Shown piece after piece: positions 23,056 to 24,844 of a stretch of DNA of 24,844 bases. Within the stretch, counting starts at the first letter, position 1, and every line of letters begins with the position of its first letter. Made by a program: the position numbers and the translations under genes. Below the pieces are notes generated by a model. The model ran no database searches and was not told the DNA's origin. It saw nothing but the letters and a program-made list of their open reading frames with translations. The stretch covers positions 1 through 24,844 of IMG/VR virus record IMGVR_UViG_3300031371_000015. One strand, written 5' to 3'. Source of the DNA: a virus.

Positions 23056-24117
23056 TTAATCGATTACAGTAAATTTAAAGCACCTGAGTTTTCCCCCATC
23101 ATGGACAATCCTACCGATATCGGCAACATTTATTTTTACTTTTATTACCAATTGGGAACAATGTTCCCTTGCTTTTTCCTCCGTCCAGGCGGAAAGGCCA
23201 AAGGAGTTTTCATCATCTGTGCAATCGCAGTGGCATTCATATGTTTCCTCCGTTAAATACCGGTACTGGAAGTTAAATTTTGAATACCGGTCCGATCTTA
23301 TTCCTTTGTATGCCAAAATATGGTCAGCATCTAAAAATTCATAAAGCCCGGTTTCTTTTATTTTTTCAAGTTTAAACTTTTTATCTTTATATAACCAGTT
23401 ATCAGGATCTATTTTTAAATTGAATTCTTGGATAAATTTTTCAGAAAGTTTTTGGTATTTGGATATACATTTCCAATTAACTTTGTCTTGGAATTCACGG
23501 ATAAAGTTTTCGGAAAGTTTTTGGTGTATAGATATATATACCCAATTAACTTTGTCTTTGAATTCTCGGATAAATTCTTCAGAAAGCTTTTGGTATTTGG
23601 ATATATACCACCAATTAACTTCATTTTTAAATTCCCGGATAAATCTTTCGGAAAGCTTTTGAAATGAAGATATACATTCCAAATCAATTTTATATTGAAA
23701 TTCTCTAATAAAGTTTTCAGAGAGTTTTTGGTATGTAGATATATATACCCAACTAACTTCATCTTGAAATTCTCTGATAATGTTTTCCGAAATCTTTTGG
23801 GATTCAGATATATAATACCAATTAACTTTGTTTTTAAATTCCCTGATAAAGTTTTCAGAAAGTTTTTGGTATTTGGATATACATCCCCAATAAACTTTAT
23901 CTTGGAATTCACGGATAAAGCATTCTGAAAGCTTTTGGAATATAGATATATCAAACCAATTAACTTTGTCTTTAAATTCCTGGATAAAATCTTCAGATAG
24001 TTTTTGGAATACAGAGATATGATACCAATCAACTTTGTCTTGAAATTCTTCAACAGAGCAATTAAGATCCAATTCTTGGATTAAAGCTATAACTTCTTCT
24101 TCTACACTTTTTTTCAT
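23056..24117 (-). CDS. 23-aa-repeat protein, paralogue D (9 units)
   Basis: A 353-aa member of the family, isolated from the other three by 7 kb. Its head is the most divergent (MKKSVEEEVIALIQELD), followed by nine units (26-232) and the 121-aa tail with the CHCDC group and HC. Unit 1 matches B unit 1; units 4-5 match B4-B5 and C6-C7. It starts 9 bases after the translocase gene and ends 28 bases before the NinG-like gene, so it is embedded in the early operon. Long open frames on the opposite strand and in other frames are by-products of the repeats. Function unknown. Confidence 0.85.
   Translation of the reverse strand: MKKSVEEEVIALIQELDLNCSVEEFQDKVDWYHISVFQKLSEDFIQEFKDKVNWFDISIFQKLSECFIREFQDKVYWGCISKYQKLSENFIREFKNKVNWYYISESQKISENIIREFQDEVSWVYISTYQKLSENFIREFQYKIDLECISSFQKLSERFIREFKNEVNWWYISKYQKLSEEFIREFKDKVNWVYISIHQKLSENFIREFQDKVNWKCISKYQKLSEKFIQEFNLKIDPDNWLYKDKKFKLEKIKETGLYEFLDADHILAYKGIRSDRYSKFNFQYRYLTEETYECHCDCTDDENSFGLSAWTEEKAREHCSQLVIKVKINVADIGRIVHDGGKLRCFKFTVID
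23422..24042 (-). repeat. Nine 69-bp coding repeats in paralogue D
   Basis: Nine in-frame 69-bp units. Unit 6 lacks the conserved Trp6 (KIDLECIS), one of the few Trp losses in the 39 units. The last unit is of the LSExF type, unlike the SISC type ending B and C. Confidence 0.9.
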
Positions 24118-24126
24118 AATATTAAT

Positions 24127-24844
24127 TTATTTTTTATAAAATCCTTGAAACCTTATTATATTTAAATATTCTGGTGATTTTATTAAACCATCACCCCGGC
24201 CATTTAATGCCTCGGCACCTGGTTCATCTATTACTACCATAGAATCGATATCTTTAGGTACCCTAAAACATACTTGTACAGGAAAGTTTACCTTGGCATC
24301 TCCGGTTATAACTTTTGTGGATGCACGTTGGGTAACAGCTATTATCCTAAAACCTAATGATCGCCCTTTTTGTAATAAAATCTTTAAATTTTCCTCAAGT
24401 GTTTTTTTCCGTCCAACAACTTTCATTTTCATTTTAGGAATAGGATCAGATATACTATCACCAAATATGCCTTTAATTTTTTTAGGGGCATAATATCCAT
24501 CCTGTACTTCCTCTATTATATCCAGTTCTTTTCCTTTCTTTGAATTTGCAACTGCATCTGCAAATTCATCAAAAAATATTAGTGTTGTTTTTTTTGACCC
24601 AGATTTTACACGTAATTCCATTTCTTCAACTAATAACATCATTTGCATTTCAATATCTTCAATATCATAAAATACCTTGACATTGTTTATAGAAGAATAA
24701 TCTGTAAATTCATATTTTGGATCAAATATATATATATCTTCTATGCCCCCTAATAATGCATATTCAACTGTTGATTTAATAAAAATAGTCTTTCCGGATC
24801 CGGTTGCACCACACACAAGCATATGTGGAGTAGAATGGTTTTCA
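24127..24844 (-). CDS. FtsK/SpoIIIE-type DNA translocase, C-terminal part, cut by right edge
   Basis: The C-terminal motor domain of an FtsK/SpoIIIE ATPase. The frame continues upstream of the first internal ATG (24822) to the window end, reading ENHSTPH before MLVCGATGSGKT; PH.L..GATGSGK[ST] is the FtsK Walker A context, so the real start is outside. Further matches are FDPKYEFTDY, LVEEMELR, Walker B TLIFFDEFAD, QKGRSLGFRIIAVTQRAS, VITGDAKVNFPVQVCFRV and GAEALNGRGDGL. The protein ends shortly after the core, without the gamma (KOPS-reading) domain. It would pump double-stranded DNA; in a phage this suggests plasmid partition, DNA transfer or dimer resolution. Confidence 0.93.
   Translation of the reverse strand, partial: ENHSTPHMLVCGATGSGKTIFIKSTVEYALLGGIEDIYIFDPKYEFTDYSSINNVKVFYDIEDIEMQMMLLVEEMELRVKSGSKKTTLIFFDEFADAVANSKKGKELDIIEEVQDGYYAPKKIKGIFGDSISDPIPKMKMKVVGRKKTLEENLKILLQKGRSLGFRIIAVTQRASTKVITGDAKVNFPVQVCFRVPKDIDSMVVIDEPGAEALNGRGDGLIKSPEYLNIIRFQGFYKK

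Overview
The window is part of a tailed-bacteriophage (Caudoviricetes) genome, or of a prophage or phage-plasmid. It is very AT-rich, densely packed and almost free of host housekeeping genes. Start codons are preceded by A/T-rich leaders rather than Shine-Dalgarno sequences, and several operon starts carry a TAnnTTTG box, the -7 element of Bacteroidota promoters. Both points suggest a Bacteroidota host. The order small-terminase-position gene, TerL, portal, unknown, scaffold, major capsid protein, with a ~760-aa TerL and ~800-aa portal, recalls crAss-like and related Bacteroidota phages. That placement is inference, since no database was searched.

Layout. (1) 1-8959, minus strand: the packaging and head module, read right to left from a 49-aa ORF through the terminase-region gene, TerL, portal, a 197-aa protein, scaffold and major capsid protein. 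It ends in a strong intrinsic terminator, followed by a gene cut by the left edge. (2) 8960-9091: an AT-rich divergent promoter region. (3) 9092-13617, plus strand: an accessory block with a small serine recombinase, a ribbon-helix-helix protein, two repeat proteins of one family, a phage N6-adenine methyltransferase and small unknowns. (4) 13618-16264, minus strand: small unknowns (one resembling a proteasome/HslV-fold protein), a third repeat protein and a stand-alone DnaA domain IV-like protein. (5) 16316-17621: an ASCH-domain protein and two small genes, less AT-rich than their surroundings. (6) 17683-20514: the replication module, with DnaB-family helicase, a 56-aa helix-turn-helix protein, a winged-helix replication initiator with an iteron array inside its gene, and a zinc-ribbon protein. 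(7) 20544-20639: a GC-richer 96-bp element with 10-bp inverted ends. (8) 20648-24844: DHH phosphoesterase, small coiled-coil/cysteine proteins, a NinG-like recombination protein, the fourth repeat protein and an FtsK/SpoIIIE-type translocase cut by the right edge.

Two features stand out. First, four paralogous proteins share a 25-aa head, 9, 10, 11 or 9 tandem 23-aa units with hypervariable positions, and a conserved 121-aa Cys/His-containing tail. I recognise no established function for them. Second, four exact 17-bp direct repeats lie in the initiator gene and are translated in all three reading frames (LSTKI, SQRKL, LNENC), so the DNA rather than the protein is conserved. This is a likely replication origin of the lambda-O type. 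Initiator, DnaB helicase, DnaA-like domain and FtsK motor together suggest autonomous replication, possibly as a phage-plasmid.
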